From contig CM039462.1 of NCBI GenBank assembly GCA_022414725.1, positions 125,900,502-125,964,501 of the forward strand: DNA of 64,000 nt, read 5' to 3'. The DNA comes from Microglena sp. YARC. Its lineage: Eukaryota > Chlorophyta > Chlorophyceae > Chlamydomonadales > Chlamydomonadaceae. Position numbers and translations under genes: made by a program. A model generated the notes under the pieces. The model was not told the origin of the DNA. It saw only the letters and a list, made by a program, of their open reading frames with translations, and made no database searches. This document shows, in pieces, positions 26,602 through 37,860 of this stretch (positions are counted from its first letter, which is position 1; the number at the start of each line of letters is the position of its first letter).

Positions 26602-26904
26602 ATGACTCAATTGATGGACAGCAACAACGTGGTCGAAAGTTCAGTCCAAACAGACCTTACTAATGATCAAAGTGCACCGCAAATCATAAAACTTACATTA
26701 TTCATGACACCTAATCAATGGGGTCGATTATCGAAATGGAGCGCACCACTTGTGATCCAAGAAATTGAGGATAGAGGAAGTGGTAAAGGGCCATGGTTAC
26801 ACATGGAGCATGAAGTCAACAAATACGACGAATACCAGCGGTGTATCAAGCATCACCGACAGCTGCTTCAGCGCCATTATCCGCACATTGCATGCCTCCA
26901 CTAA
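26602..26904 (+). CDS. Hypothetical protein, 100 residues
   Basis: ATG at 26602 (MTQLMDSNNVVESSVQTDLT); Met at 26614 is an alternative. The predicted protein is soluble with a beta segment (PQIIKLTLFMTPNQWGRLS) and a C-terminal helix rich in His (YQRCIKHHRQLLQRHYPHI). No family recognised. A terminal repeat of another Tc1-like family (CTTTATTTGAGAACAACTGTA) lies at about 26520-26540, upstream. Confidence 0.5.
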   Translation: MTQLMDSNNVVESSVQTDLTNDQSAPQIIKLTLFMTPNQWGRLSKWSAPLVIQEIEDRGSGKGPWLHMEHEVNKYDEYQRCIKHHRQLLQRHYPHIACLH

Positions 26905-27449
26905 CGTAGTGGTACAACGTACACCTTGAACTGCAGGCGGCTACCGATGCATAGGTTTCATGGAGCAGACTGCACATGGGATGGTATTTGCATGTACACC
27001 GTACACCATCTGCACCATCTGCACCATCTGCATGTACAATTCACGACCACTACTACGACTTGGCTTGCTTTCGAGTTTCACACAGTTCACTCGCGATTCT
27101 GAGACCGGAGATCGCAGAAACGCATTCAATAGGTGAGTTTGCATGTGAAACGCCCCGTGAATCGTTCGATTCTGACACCAACCAAGAAAGTTAGGGGGGA
27201 TCTCAAAGTTGACAACAACTGACTTACCTTCGTTGCGCAGATTCGCATTCGCACGCCTCCCCCTCTCGCGACGAAATTGACTGATTGCTCGGTTGTTCAA
27301 ACATGGATGTTATTGAAGGCCTCAATGCTCATGTGAAATTCCTGTCACAATAGCAGAAGCGGTTGATGCAAGAAATTGCAATTTTGTCTACATCTCCAGA
27401 CATCGAGTACGAAGTGAAAAGAGAGCAGGTATTGGTTTTGGCCCGGGAT
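26905..27449. other. Non-coding region
   Basis: Bases about 27044-27150 are an inverted homologue of 10988-11095. ACCATCTGC is repeated three times near 27003-27030. No gene is convincing. Confidence 0.5.
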
Positions 27450-27851
27450 CTATGCGCTGCTTCCTCTGAGCATGCCCTCGTCTTTGCCGCTCTGCAAGCT
27501 GCAGTCCGCAGGCAAGTTGGATGATAAGAGGTTCACTATATCATGATACCCGTTGTGTTGTGCGACATAACATGCAGTACTTGTATCATATTGTGCACCT
27601 GGGAGGGCAAGTAATGTTTTTACTAAATCATAATGACCGTTTCGAGAAGCCGCAGAAAGATCGCAATTAGTTGGATGCGATCCTGCAGAAATCAGTTTGA
27701 GGACACTCTCTCGTTGGTTTAGTGAGCATGACAAAGTTAGTGCTTGTTGTATGCAGGTCTTGTAATCACTCATCTGCATACACAAGCCGATATTCAGCAT
27801 TTTCATGTCACCTGTGCCAGCACCAACTAGAACAACCGTCTCAGGATCCAT
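27450..27851 (-). CDS. Short ankyrin-repeat protein
   Basis: 133 residues from ATG 27851 (MDPETVVLVGAGTGDMKMLN). Ankyrin-like units are visible at about residues 40-72 (QALTLSCSLNQRESVLKLIS), 66-95 (DLSAASRNGHYDLVKTLLAL) and 96-125 (TACYVAQHNGYHDIVNLLSS). Unlike the long gene at 14236 the repeats are diverged, so this is an older, independent member. A soluble protein-binding role is expected from the family. Confidence 0.75.
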   Translation of the reverse strand: MDPETVVLVGAGTGDMKMLNIGLCMQMSDYKTCIQQALTLSCSLNQRESVLKLISAGSHPTNCDLSAASRNGHYDLVKTLLALPGAQYDTSTACYVAQHNGYHDIVNLLSSNLPADCSLQSGKDEGMLRGSSA

Positions 27852-27992
27852 TTGTACTAATCATCACAATTTTTTTCGTGTTCATTGTACGCAGTGTGTG
27901 TGTGTGAGTATGCGATGCGTGCGGGCGCTCTTTCCACATATCACCCGTGCGTGAGTTCATCATCGTAGCTGCAATCCCATATATCCGAGTCA

Positions 27993-28200
27993 ATGAGAAG
28001 TGGCCCTGCGAAGTCCATCGTGTTCTTCACTCCACGTGAAGACTGTATGTACCGGATCACTGGCTACACATACATGGTCTTCCCCCCTAGCTCGCTCTCG
28101 GTGCAGGCATCGATCAATGCTTGGTCAACCACAACGGGTCGCCATGAATTCATTTTATTTACCGAAAAAATGTATGAAGAATGCCTGAGAATGTCTCACA
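27993..28200 (+). pseudogene. Hypothetical gene cut by the satellite array
   Basis: The frame starts MRSGPAKSIVFFTPREDCMY and runs through a globular-looking sequence to MYEECLRMSH. It then enters satellite sequence at about 28200 and stops at 28220. The natural C-terminus appears lost. Family not recognised. Confidence 0.4.
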
Positions 28201-31200
28201 TCAATCAATCCCTATTTTAAACGTGTTCACATGAACACCTATGAAAAGACTCTCCATCTTGGGAACAACAATTATTTCAACAAAAAATAAGAATCATCAA
28301 CCAATCCCTATTTTTAAACGTGTTCACATGAACACCTATGAAAAGACTCTCCATCTTGGGAACAACAATTATTTCAACAAAAAATAAGAATCATCAACCA
28401 ATCCCTATTTTAAACGTGTTCACATGAACACCTATGAAAAGACTCTCCATCTTGGGAACAACAATTATTTCAACAAAAAATAAGAATCATCAACCAATCC
28501 CTATTTTAAACGTGTTCACATGAACACCTATGAAAAGACTCTCCATCTTGGGAACAACAATTATTTCAACAAAAAATAAGAATCATCAACCAATCCCTAT
28601 TTTAAACGTGTTCACATGAACACCTATGAAAAGACTCTCCATCTTGGGAACAACAATTATTTCAACAAAAAATAAGAATCATCAACCAATCCCTATTTTA
28701 AACGTGTTCACATGAACACCTATGAAAAGACTCTCCATCTTGGGAACAACAATTATTTCAACAAAAAATAAGAATCATCAACCAATCCCTATTTTAAACG
28801 TGTTCACATGAACACCTATGAAAAGACTCTCCATCTTGGGAACAACAATTATTTCAACAAAAAATAAGAATCATCAACCAATCCCTATTTTAAACGTGTT
28901 CACATGAACACCTATGAAAAGACTCTCCATCTTGGGAACAACAATTATTTCAACAAAAAATAAGAATCATCAACCAATCCCTATTTTAAACGTGTTCACA
29001 TGAACACCTATGAAAAGACTCTCCATCTTGGGAACAACAATTATTTCAACAAAAAATAAGAATCATCAACCAATCCCTATTTTAAACGTGTTCACATGAA
29101 CACCTATGAAAAGACTCTCCATCTTGGGAACAACAATTATTTCAACAAAAAATAAGAATCATCAACCAATCCCTATTTTAAACGTGTTCACATGAACACC
29201 TATGAAAAGACTCTCCATCTTGGGAACAACAATTATTTCAACAAAAAATAAGAATCATCAACCAATCCCTATTTTAAACGTGTTCACATGAACACCTATG
29301 AAAAGACTCTCCATCTTGGGAACAACAATTATTTCAACAAAAAATAAGAATCATCAACCAATCCCTATTTTAAACGTGTTCACATGAACACCTATGAAAA
29401 GACTCTCCATCTTGGGAACAACAATTATTTCAACAAAAAATAAGAATCATCAACCAATCCCTATTTTAAACGTGTTCACATGAACACTATGAAAAGACTC
29501 TCCATCTTGGGAACAAAATTATTTCAACAAAAAATAAGAATCATCAACCAATCCCTATTTTTAAACGTGTTCACATGAACACCTATGAAAAGACTCTCCA
29601 TCTTGGGAACAACAATTATTTCAACAAAAAATAAGAATCATCAACCAATCCCTATTTTAAACGTGTTCACATGAACACCTATGAAAAGACTCTCCATCTT
29701 GGGAACAACAATTATTTCAACAAAAAATAAGAAATCATCAACCAATCCCTATTTTAAACGTGTTCACATGAACACCTATGAAAAAGACTCTCCATCTTGG
29801 GAACAACAATTATTTCAACAAAAAATAAGAATCATCAACCAATCCCTATTTTAAACGTGTTCACATGAACACCTATGAAAAGACTCTCCATCTTGGGAAC
29901 AAACAATTATTTCAACAAAAAATAAGAATCATCAACCAATCCCTATTTTAAACGTGTTCACATGAACACCTATGAAAAGACTCTCCATCTTGGGAACAAC
30001 AATTATTTCAACAAAAAATAAGAATCATCAACAAATCCCTATTTTAAACGTGTTCACATGAACACCTATGAAAGACTCTCCATCTTGGGAACAACAATTA
30101 TTTCAACAAAAAATAAGAATCATCAACCAATCCCTATTTTAAACGTGTTCACATGAACACCTATGAAAAGACTCTCCATCTTGGAACAACAATTATTTCA
30201 ACAAAAAATAAGAATCATCAACCAATCCCTATTTTAAACGTGTTCACATGAACACCTATGAAAAGACTCTCCATCTTGGGAACAACAATTATTTCAACAA
30301 AAATAAGAATCATCAACAATCCCTATTTTAAACGTGTTCACATGAACACCTATGAAAAGACTCTCCATCTTGGGAACAACAATTATTTCAACAAAAAATA
30401 AGAATCATCAACCAATCCCTATTTTAAACGTGTTCACATGAACACCTATGAAAAGACTCTCCATCTTGGGAAACAACAATTATTTCAACAAAAAATAAGA
30501 ATCATCAACCAATCCCTATTTTAAACGTGTTCACATGAACACCTATGAAAAGACTCTCCATCTTGGGAACAACAATTATTTCAACAAAAAATAAGAATCA
30601 TCAACCAATCCCTATTTTAAACGTGTTCACATGAACACCTATGAAAAGACTCTCCATCTTGGGAACAACAATTATTTCAACAAAAAATAAGAATCATCAA
30701 CCAATCCCTATTTTAAACGTGTTCACATGAACACCTATGAAAAGACTCTCCATCTTGGGAACAACAATTATTTCAACAAAAAATAAGAATCATCAACCAA
30801 TCCCTATTTTAAACGTGTTCACATGAACACCTATGAAAAGACTCTCCATCTTGGGAACAACAATTATTTCAACAAAAAATAAGAATCATCAACCAATCCC
30901 TATTTTAAAACGTGTTCACATGAACACCTATGAAAAGACTCTCCATCTTGGGAACAACAATTATTTCAACAAAAAATAAGAATCATCAACCAATCCCTAT
31001 TTTAAACGTGTTCACATGAACACCTATGAAAAGACTCTCCATCTTGGGAACAACAATTATTTCAACAAAAAATAAGAATCATCAACCAATCCCTATTTTA
31101 AACGTGTTTCACATGAACACCTATGAAAAGACTCTCCATCTTGGGAACAACAATTATTTCAACAAAAAATAAGAATCATCAACCAATCCCTATTTTAAAC

Positions 31201-33700
31201 GTGTTCACATGAACACCTATGAAAAGACTCTCCATCTTGGGAACAACAATTATTTCAACAAAAAATAAGAATCATCAACCAATCCCTATTTTAAACGTGT
31301 TCACATGAACACCTATGAAAAGACTCTCCATCTTGGGAACAACAATTATTTCAACAAAAAATAAGAATCATCAACCAATCCCTATTTTAAACGTGTTCAC
31401 ATGAACACCTATGAAAAGACTCTCCATCTTGGGAACAACAATTATTTCAACAAAAAATAAGAATCATCAACCAATCCCTATTTTAAACGTGTTCACATGA
31501 ACACCTATGAAAAGACTCTCCATCTTGGGAACAACAATTATTTCAACAAAAAATAAGAATCATCAACCAATCCCTATTTTAAACGTGTTCACATGAACAC
31601 CTATGAAAAGACTCTCATCTTGGGAACAACAATTATTTCAACAAAAAATAAGAATCATCAACCAATCCCTATTTTAAACGTGTTCACATGAACACCTATG
31701 AAAAGACTCTCCATCTTGGGAACAACAATTATTTCAACAAAAAATAAGAATCATCAACCAATCCCTATTTTAAACGTGTTCACATGAACACCTATGAAAA
31801 GACTCTCCATCTTGGGAACAACAATTATTTCAACAAAAAATAAGAATCATCAACCAATCCCTATTTTAAACGTGTTCACATGAACACCTATGAAAAGACT
31901 CTCCATCTTGGGAACAACAATTATTTCAACAAAAAATAAGAATCATCAACCAATCCCTATTTTAAACGTGTTCACATGAACACCTATGAAAAGACTCTCC
32001 ATCTTGGGAACAACAATTATTTCAACAAAAAAAAAGAATCATCAACCAATCCCTATTTTAAACGTGTTCACATGAACACCTATGAAAAGACTCTCCATCT
32101 TGGGAACAACAATTATTTCAACAAAAAATAAGAATCATCAACCAATCCCTATTTTAAACGTGTTCACATGAACACCTATGAAAAGACTCTCCATCTTGGG
32201 AACAACAATTATTTCAACAAAAAATAAGAATCATCAACCAATCCCTATTTTAAACGTGTTCACATGAACACCTATGAAAAGACTCTCCATCTTGGGAACA
32301 ACAATTATTTCAACAAAAAATAAGAATCATCAACCAATCCCTATTTTAAACGTGTTTCACATGAACACCTATGAAAAGACTCTCCATCTTGGGAACAACA
32401 ATTATTTCAACAAAAATAAGAATCATCAACCAATCCCTATTTTAAACGTGTTCACATGAACACCTATGAAAAGACTCTCCATCTTGGGAACAACAATTAT
32501 TTCAACAAAAAATAAGAATCATCAACCAATCCCTATTTTAAACGTGTTCACATGAACACCTATGAAAAGACTCTCCATCTTGGGAACAACAATTATTTCA
32601 ACAAAAAATAAGAATCATCAACCAATCCCTATTTTAAACGTGTTCACATGAACACCTATGAAAAGACTCTCCATCTTGGGAACAACAATTATTTCAACAA
32701 AAATAAGAATCATCAACCAATCCCTATTTTAAACGTGTTCACATGAACACCTATGAAAAGACTCTCCATCTTGGGAACAACAATTATTTCAACAAAAAAT
32801 AAGAATCATCAACCAATCCCTATTTTAAACGTGTTCACATGAACACCTATGAAAAGACTCTCCATCTTGGGAACAACAATTATTTCAACAAAAAAATAAG
32901 AATCATCAACCAATCCCTATTTTAAACGTGTTCACATGAACACCTATGAAAAAGACTCTCCATCTTGGGAACAAACAATTATTTCAACAAAAAATAAGAA
33001 TCATCAACCAATCCCTATTTTAAACGTGTTCACATGAACACCTATGAAAAGACTCTCCATCTTGGGAACAACAATTATTTCAACAAAAAATAAGAATCAT
33101 CAACCAATCCCTATTTTAAACGTGTTCACATGAACACCTATTGAAAAGACTCTCCATCTTGGGAACAACAATTATTTCAACAAAAAATAAGAATCATCAA
33201 CCAATCCTATTTTAAACGTGTTCACATGAACACCTATGAAAAGACTCTCCATCTTGGGAACAACAATTATTTCAACAAAAAATAAGAATCATCAACCAAT
33301 CCCTATTTTAAACGTGTTCACATAACACCTATGAAAAGACTCTCCATCTTGGGAGAATTCATATCAAAAAAAATAAGAATCATCAACCAATCCCTATTTT
33401 AAACGTGTTCACATGAACACCTATGAAAAGACTCTCCATCTTGGGAACAACAATTATTTCAACAAAAAATAAGAATCATCAACCAATCCCTATTTTAAAC
33501 GTGTTCACATGAACACCTATGAAAAGACTCTCCATCTTGGGAACAACAATTATTTCAACAAAAAATAAGAATCATCAACCAATCCCTATTTTAAACGTGT
33601 TCACATGAACACCTATGAAAAGACTCTCCATCTTGGGAACAACAATTATTTCAACAAAAAATAAGAATCATCAACCAATCCCTATTTGTGGAACTCAACA
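28201..33700. repeat. 96-bp satellite array, about 57 units
   Basis: The unit begins AAACGTGTTCACATGAACAC and ends CAACCAATCCCTATTTT. It includes two arms, GTGTTCA and TGAACAC, separated by two bases, and the A-rich stretch AACAAAAAATAAGAATCATC. Most units are identical. Differences are mainly one-base length changes in homopolymers. One unit at about 33350 has an unusual GAGAATTCATATC change, and the last units (33690-33830) are rearranged. No spacers, so it is not a CRISPR array. Short frames at 32274 and 33615 exist only because of one-base indels. Confidence 0.97.
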
Positions 33701-34084
33701 ACGACACACCTATGAAAGACTCTCCATCTTGGGAACAACAATTATTTCAACAAAAAATCATCAGAAGAATCCTCCATCTTGGGAACAACAATTATTTCAA
33801 CAAAAAATAAGAATCATCAATCAATCCCTAGCTGTATGGAAGAAGTGCCTCTGCCTCGTTCCTTGGGTGGGTCTCTGACATACAAAGGGGCGACATGTGT
33901 AGGGGATACCTCAATTACATCTGCTGGCATTGTATTGTCCAGTCGAGCGGGTTCAACACTTCAAACATTTGTTGATCGGTAAAGACATTGATTGATAAAG
34001 GAAGTGCATTTGCGCGTTCACTGTGCCACATAATTTCCCCCACATACATGGAAAGCGATTGCTTGCCTTTCTTTTCCTCGCAGG
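33701..34084. other. Array border and duplicated flank
   Basis: Bases 33840-34084 repeat 23137-23364 with small indels. At 33823-33838 the array ends in CTAGCTGTATGG, the tip of element B, followed by a 51-codon frame (MEEVPLPRSLGGSLTYKGAT) that stops at 33982. Whether it is translated is unknown. Confidence 0.6.
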
Positions 34085-34444
34085 ATGATGGTCAACAACA
34101 TGTACCCAACCCTTATTATAGCGGTTGCAACAACCATTGCGCTTTTCATAAACTTCCACCGTCGTGCCGACAATGAAACTACTGCCCGGCGTGAGGCTGA
34201 GGACCGTGCCGACAATGAAACTACTGCCCGGCGTGAGGCTGAGGACCGTGCCGACAATGAAGCTACTGCCCGTCGTGAGGCTGAGGCCCGTGCCGACAAT
34301 GAAGCTACTGCCCGTCATGCGTCTGAGGACCGTCTCAGGCAAAAGTTGTTGTCGTTCTCGCCTGATGACGTTGTTGCTATGACTCCTAAACATATTGCGG
34401 AGTATAGGACGGCGTGTGCTTTGGTTGGGGTAGCATCTCATTGA
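34085..34444 (+). CDS. Membrane-anchored coiled-coil repeat protein (family copy 3)
   Basis: 119 codons starting MMVNNMYPTLIIAVATTIAL. It is nearly identical to 23365-23784 in the first 27 residues. The repeat rod has four units of EDRADNETTARRE, then LRQKLLSFSPDDVVAMTPKH and TACALVGVASH. Compared with copy 2 it lacks the YRDETYR segment and has fewer repeats. It follows the large satellite array in the same way that copy 2 follows the short one. Confidence 0.75.
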   Translation: MMVNNMYPTLIIAVATTIALFINFHRRADNETTARREAEDRADNETTARREAEDRADNEATARREAEARADNEATARHASEDRLRQKLLSFSPDDVVAMTPKHIAEYRTACALVGVASH

Positions 34445-34458
34445 CACAAGCCAACGTG

Positions 34459-35004
34459 TTAAAGATCGTCACTCCTCTGCCTTGCCAGGCAGAACACTGC
34501 TGCCTGAAATTCCCTCTTCTGCTCGGGTGTCATGTTTCGCCAGACGTTGGTCAATCCATGAGGGTTGATCAACAAAATGCTCAGGGCGTTGCTGGCAAAC
34601 ACCCCAGACAGCCCACCGAAGTAGAACCCAGATGCTGGCAGCAACAGGCTAGCAATAAGCTTCAACACCGTGGGTGCCGTATCATCCGATATCTGCATTT
34701 CCTCTTTTACACTCTCTATTACAACACGGGAAAACACCACCCACGCATCCTCCATTGATGCTGGCTGTAACGGGGGCGTGTGTTGGCGGTCATACGCTTC
34801 ACGCTTGTCAGGATCACTCAACGCTTCGTAAGCCGCGCACAACAGTTTGAAACGCTCCTGAGCAGCATCCCGTTGGCTGTCAGGAGATGTTGCCCATTTG
34901 TCCGGATACCATTTCAGAGCTGCTTGCCGGTATGCTCGCCGAATCTCCTCTGTCGTTGCAGTGTCTGCTGCCACCCCCAACAATTCATAGTGGCTGCTGA
35001 CCAT
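34459..35004 (-). CDS. DnaJ-domain protein with YPD in place of HPD
   Basis: 181 residues from ATG 35004 (MVSSHYELLGVAADTATTEE). Residues 4-70 are a J domain: helix II EEIRRAYRQAALKW, loop YPDKW and helix III AQERFKLLCAAYEALSDPDK. J domains stimulate Hsp70 ATPase and need the loop His of HPD; here Tyr33 replaces it, so Hsp70 stimulation is doubtful. After a short linker the C-terminal half has hydrophobic segments (LKLIASLLLPASGFYFGG, then NALSILLI), suggesting membrane attachment. The longer upstream frame (to 35103) is possible but has no support. It could be a J-like decoy or membrane adaptor. Confidence 0.8.
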   Translation of the reverse strand: MVSSHYELLGVAADTATTEEIRRAYRQAALKWYPDKWATSPDSQRDAAQERFKLLCAAYEALSDPDKREAYDRQHTPPLQPASMEDAWVVFSRVVIESVKEEMQISDDTAPTVLKLIASLLLPASGFYFGGLSGVFASNALSILLINPHGLTNVWRNMTPEQKREFQAAVFCLARQRSDDL

Positions 35005-35391
35005 GATGGCCTGCGTTGGGCATTTATTGATGTATAATAATGCCCCTCCTGCAAACCATTTTTCGAAGGATTCTGGAGCACGCATGATTGGTGTGATGTA
35101 CATGATTCACTGCATACAGTCAATGACATTGAATCCCGGGACAGGTTGACGCACTGTGTTGTTCAGCCTAAGAATTGTTGGCACATCGTGTCGCGTTTGT
35201 TGCTCTCACACACTCACTCACTCACTCACTTACACACACACACTCACTCTTGCGCGGGTCATCATCGATTCAATGGTCGGGTACACGAAGTCCACATCCG
35301 CACATTTGGGGAGTAAAACCGTATTCTCGGTGCCTGCGTTTGATGGCGTGGAGGAGCGCACCACAATGAGCGAAATTCTCCTGCTTTTCAT
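35005..35391. other. Non-coding spacer with simple repeats
   Basis: (CACT)n and (CA)n runs at 35206-35250. No gene is supported. Confidence 0.5.
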
Positions 35392-35593
35392 TACAGTCAG
35401 AGACAGAATTTATGGGACACCCTTACCGGTGACCCTTGAACCCAATTGATTGGGTAGGTCAGCTAAAGGTTTTGTATCAAAGTCCCAATCCTTCGTGTCC
35501 TTCATCCCGTATTTCAGCATTTAAGCTGGCCCAGAGGATAACAATTGTAAGCTGCTAACTGACCCATCCCACAATAAAATGTCCCTAGCTGTA
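35392..35593 (+). mobile_element. 202-bp deletion derivative of element B
   Basis: It begins with the right tip TACAGTCAGAGACAGAATTT and contains the whole right non-coding end and the last about 15 codons of Fanzor B (minus strand, ending SSGPA). It then jumps at about 35566 to the left tip (CCCACAATAAAATGTCCCTAGCTGTA). Both tips carry TA. It is therefore a non-autonomous, MITE-like copy that keeps both ends and the putative guide-RNA segment but no nuclease. Confidence 0.85.
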
Positions 35594-36125
35594 TGCGCAC
35601 GACTCCGTTTGAAGGGCCCCCGCCGAAATCCAGATCTCAGGATCGACCATATTGAACTTCGCCATTTGTTTCTCGATTGAGATGGCCAAGTATTAAATTA
35701 CATTTTTTATTCATTCACGATCCCCTGAATCTTTACCACCATGTTGTCGTCATCTCCGTTGTTTGTCAGTCACCACTCCCATCGAGAGGGTTTAGGGTTA
35801 ACCCATCAATCAATCCAGTGTGTCTCATGCATGTGAACTGTGGGCTCCCCTCCGGTCGCCCACCCGCTCGGTTCCTCGCGGGCTCCTTTGTGGGGGCTCC
35901 CCTCCGGTCGCCCCCGGCGCTCCGCTGGGGGGAGGTGAAAGGGGCTCCGCCGCTTGTTTAGTGTGATACGGTTCTCCTCCAATTGTTGGCAACAATATGT
36001 ATAGTTCGGTACAAGTTGTGTGGGAAGACGATTTATCGTGATAACACCACATCCAACATCTGGTGTTCTTTTACTTGCTTCTTTTACAGAGGACAACTGC
36101 TTTTTCCCAGATCATCAACCGATCC
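35594..36125. other. Non-coding region with GC-rich repeat
   Basis: The copy of the GC-rich repeat spans about 35827-35995 and contains GGCTCCCCTCCGGTCGCCC twice and AGGTGAAAGGGGCTCCGCCG. Other copies are near 2923, 54147, 59349 and 63685. No gene. Confidence 0.65.
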
Positions 36126-36374
36126 TTAATACACGAGCAAATCTTTGCATTTGTTGACAAATGTTGCCAATCGTTTTGCATCTACATCCGGATTTTTCTT
36201 CCATAAGTTTTCTAGTGCTGTAAGATAAGCATCACCCATAACAGAAGTTCCAGAAAAAGTGTCAGAGGAAGAAATTAGTATTTCTTGTATTCTCTCTAGT
36301 GCCAAGAACATGTTTTCCAGCTCATTCGCGACAATATTTTGAATGTCCTTGAGTTGAGAAGTGTCAGTTGACAT
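36126..36374 (-). CDS. Small helical protein, 82 residues
   Basis: It starts MSTDTSQLKDIQNIVANELE at 36374. Nearly the whole protein is predicted helical (LENMFLALERIQEILISSSD, then ALENLWKKNPDVDAKRLATF). No family recognised. A 40-base piece of its 3' region, in antisense, forms the end of the protease gene near 7575-7615, which shows that the gene existed elsewhere or was copied. Confidence 0.6.
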   Translation of the reverse strand: MSTDTSQLKDIQNIVANELENMFLALERIQEILISSSDTFSGTSVMGDAYLTALENLWKKNPDVDAKRLATFVNKCKDLLVY

Positions 36375-36820
36375 TGTTGCTATATTACATTATGAATGAA
36401 ACTGTTTTATTCAAAAATAACGCACCGAACACATTGTTAACTCATTTACACAGTCTCCTCCTCAACCCTATCCACCTCTTCAGTGATCAGAGCAGCAATC
36501 CTGCCTTGAGTCTCTGTTGTCATCTCCCGCACGAGTGCGGTCACATTCAAACATGGTGCAGATGCCGATTAACACATGGTTGGGAAGACTAGCTTAAATT
36601 TTCTCACGATCTGACGCCATCTGCAAGAATGATCAGATGCCTTTTCAATGCGTTACTGTAATTATCGATAATGATACTCCGCGAATCCCCTATCGATATA
36701 CGATATCTATTGTCTAGCAGACCTCTGCTGGGCATGTGATCACCGTTTGCGATTACTTTACCGGGTTTTCCGTCATCTGTGAGTGATATCTTACAGTATC
36801 GAGGTATTGACACACACAGG
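36375..36820. other. Spacer with a BRO-N-like fragment
   Basis: On the minus strand, about 36636-36690 encodes NYSNALKRHLI, similar to the FDYSNALKRIID segment at about 56890-56930. The rest holds the dispersed CTATCGATATACGATATCTA / TAGCAGACCTCTGCT module. No gene. Confidence 0.4.
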
Positions 36821-37190
36821 TTCCGCCGCCAGGTGCGAGAGGTCGGTCGCTCTGTGACTCGACACACGTGCCGCCGTGATGCGAGATGTCGCCTTGTGAC
36901 TCTGTGACTCTACACACGTGCCGCCGTGATGCGAGATGTCGCCATGTGACTCTGTGACTCGACACACGTGCCGCCGTGATGCGAGATGTCGGTCGCTCTG
37001 TGACTCTACACACGTGCCGCCGTGATGCGAGATGTCGCCATGTGACTCTGTGACTCTACACACGTGCCGCCGTGATGGTAGATGTCGCCATGTGACTCTG
37101 TGACTCGACACACGTGCCGCCGTGATGTGAGATGTCGGTCGCTCTGTGACTCTGTGACTCTGTGACTCGACTCGACACAGATGCCGCCGT
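36821..37190. repeat. Tandem repeat, about 40- to 55-bp units
   Basis: Six to seven units with GTGCCGCCGTGATGCGAGAT, GTCGCCATGTGACTCTGTGA and CTCGACACAC. The same unit type recurs at 3600-3665, 45890-46130, 50800-50950, 53365-53550, 59525-59860 and 63860-64000. Confidence 0.85.
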
Positions 37191-37254
37191 CCTCTAAAAA
37201 CGAGTGTAAACGTAGTGAGTGGCATAATCCCCCCATCACCCAAATCCTGTGTAG

Positions 37255-37423
37255 TAATGGGCGTTCCTGCCTCCCGGCCGATTTTGACTGGTTGCGAAAC
37301 ATGGTATGGAGCGGAATTGTGATTCCTTGGTGCTGATGTCTCAAGCTAGCGAGTCGTTCAGGAGGCTCTAAATCCTGATTAGAAATTTTAAAAAATCGGC
37401 CGGGAGGCAGGAACGCCCATTTA
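37255..37423. mobile_element. Complete MITE, 169 bp
   Basis: Terminal inverted repeats as at 16965-17132 with TA on each side; the interior is in the opposite orientation to that copy. Its right edge supplies the stop codon of the Fanzor C relic, which shows it inserted there. Confidence 0.9.
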
Positions 37424-37860
37424 GTGCTGGCGGTACAATCGATCGCCGGACATGATAAAAGGCCCGACGATCCCCGAAACTGCATAATTTTCTTTTGTTT
37501 TGTTCTCTCTTTTGCAATATTTCTTGGGCCTCGCAAGAATTCCGGGGCGGGTGGGGTACATTGTAAAGCAATTGTGGATGTTAATGGCTGCATTCAGGTC
37601 ACGGTTTACAAACAACTTGCTGTTCTCCATGGTGGAACTGCACCATAGCAAGCCTCGAACCGTGCACCCTTTTTTTTTTTGAATGCACTCCTTGGAGGTA
37701 CGGAATTCGTCAATGGCGGCAACTCGTCCCTTGAAACGGTCGGTAAAAGCCTTGAACGCTCCCGTGGTAGGGACACAAAGCTCGCCCTCCTTGCCACCTG
37801 GGGCAAACTTAGCATAGCTGTACGCGATGACAATTTTTTTCCTCCCAGTGAGAATGCACC
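37421..37860 (-). pseudogene. Fanzor C nuclease, C-terminal relic
   Basis: The minus-strand frame encodes KKIVIAYSYAKFAPGGKEGE, then the RuvC-II motif AAIDEFRTS, two Cys pairs reduced to single Cys (KECIQKKKGC and GLLWCSS) and the RuvC-III motif FVNRDLNAAINI. The sequence is unlike Fanzor A or B and resembles the Fanzor2/viral TnpB type. RuvC-I and the N-terminal half are missing. The 5' side joins the DUF3669-like kinase at about 37850 and the 3' side the MITE. It is non-functional as a nuclease. Confidence 0.75.

Noticed and set aside
28201..33700. CRISPR array
   Set aside because: The 96-bp units follow each other directly without variable spacers, and no cas gene is present.
32274..33878. 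Short proteins encoded in the 96-bp satellite (MKRLSILGTT type)
   Set aside because: The unit has a stop in this frame; the frames are open only where one-base indels occur.
35206..35250. Telomere-like CACTCA repeats
   Set aside because: Short, imperfect and interstitial; a simple microsatellite explains them.
36821..37190. Minus-strand His/Arg-rich repeat proteins
   Set aside because: Frames open by chance across the GTGACTCGACACACGTGCCG tandem repeat.
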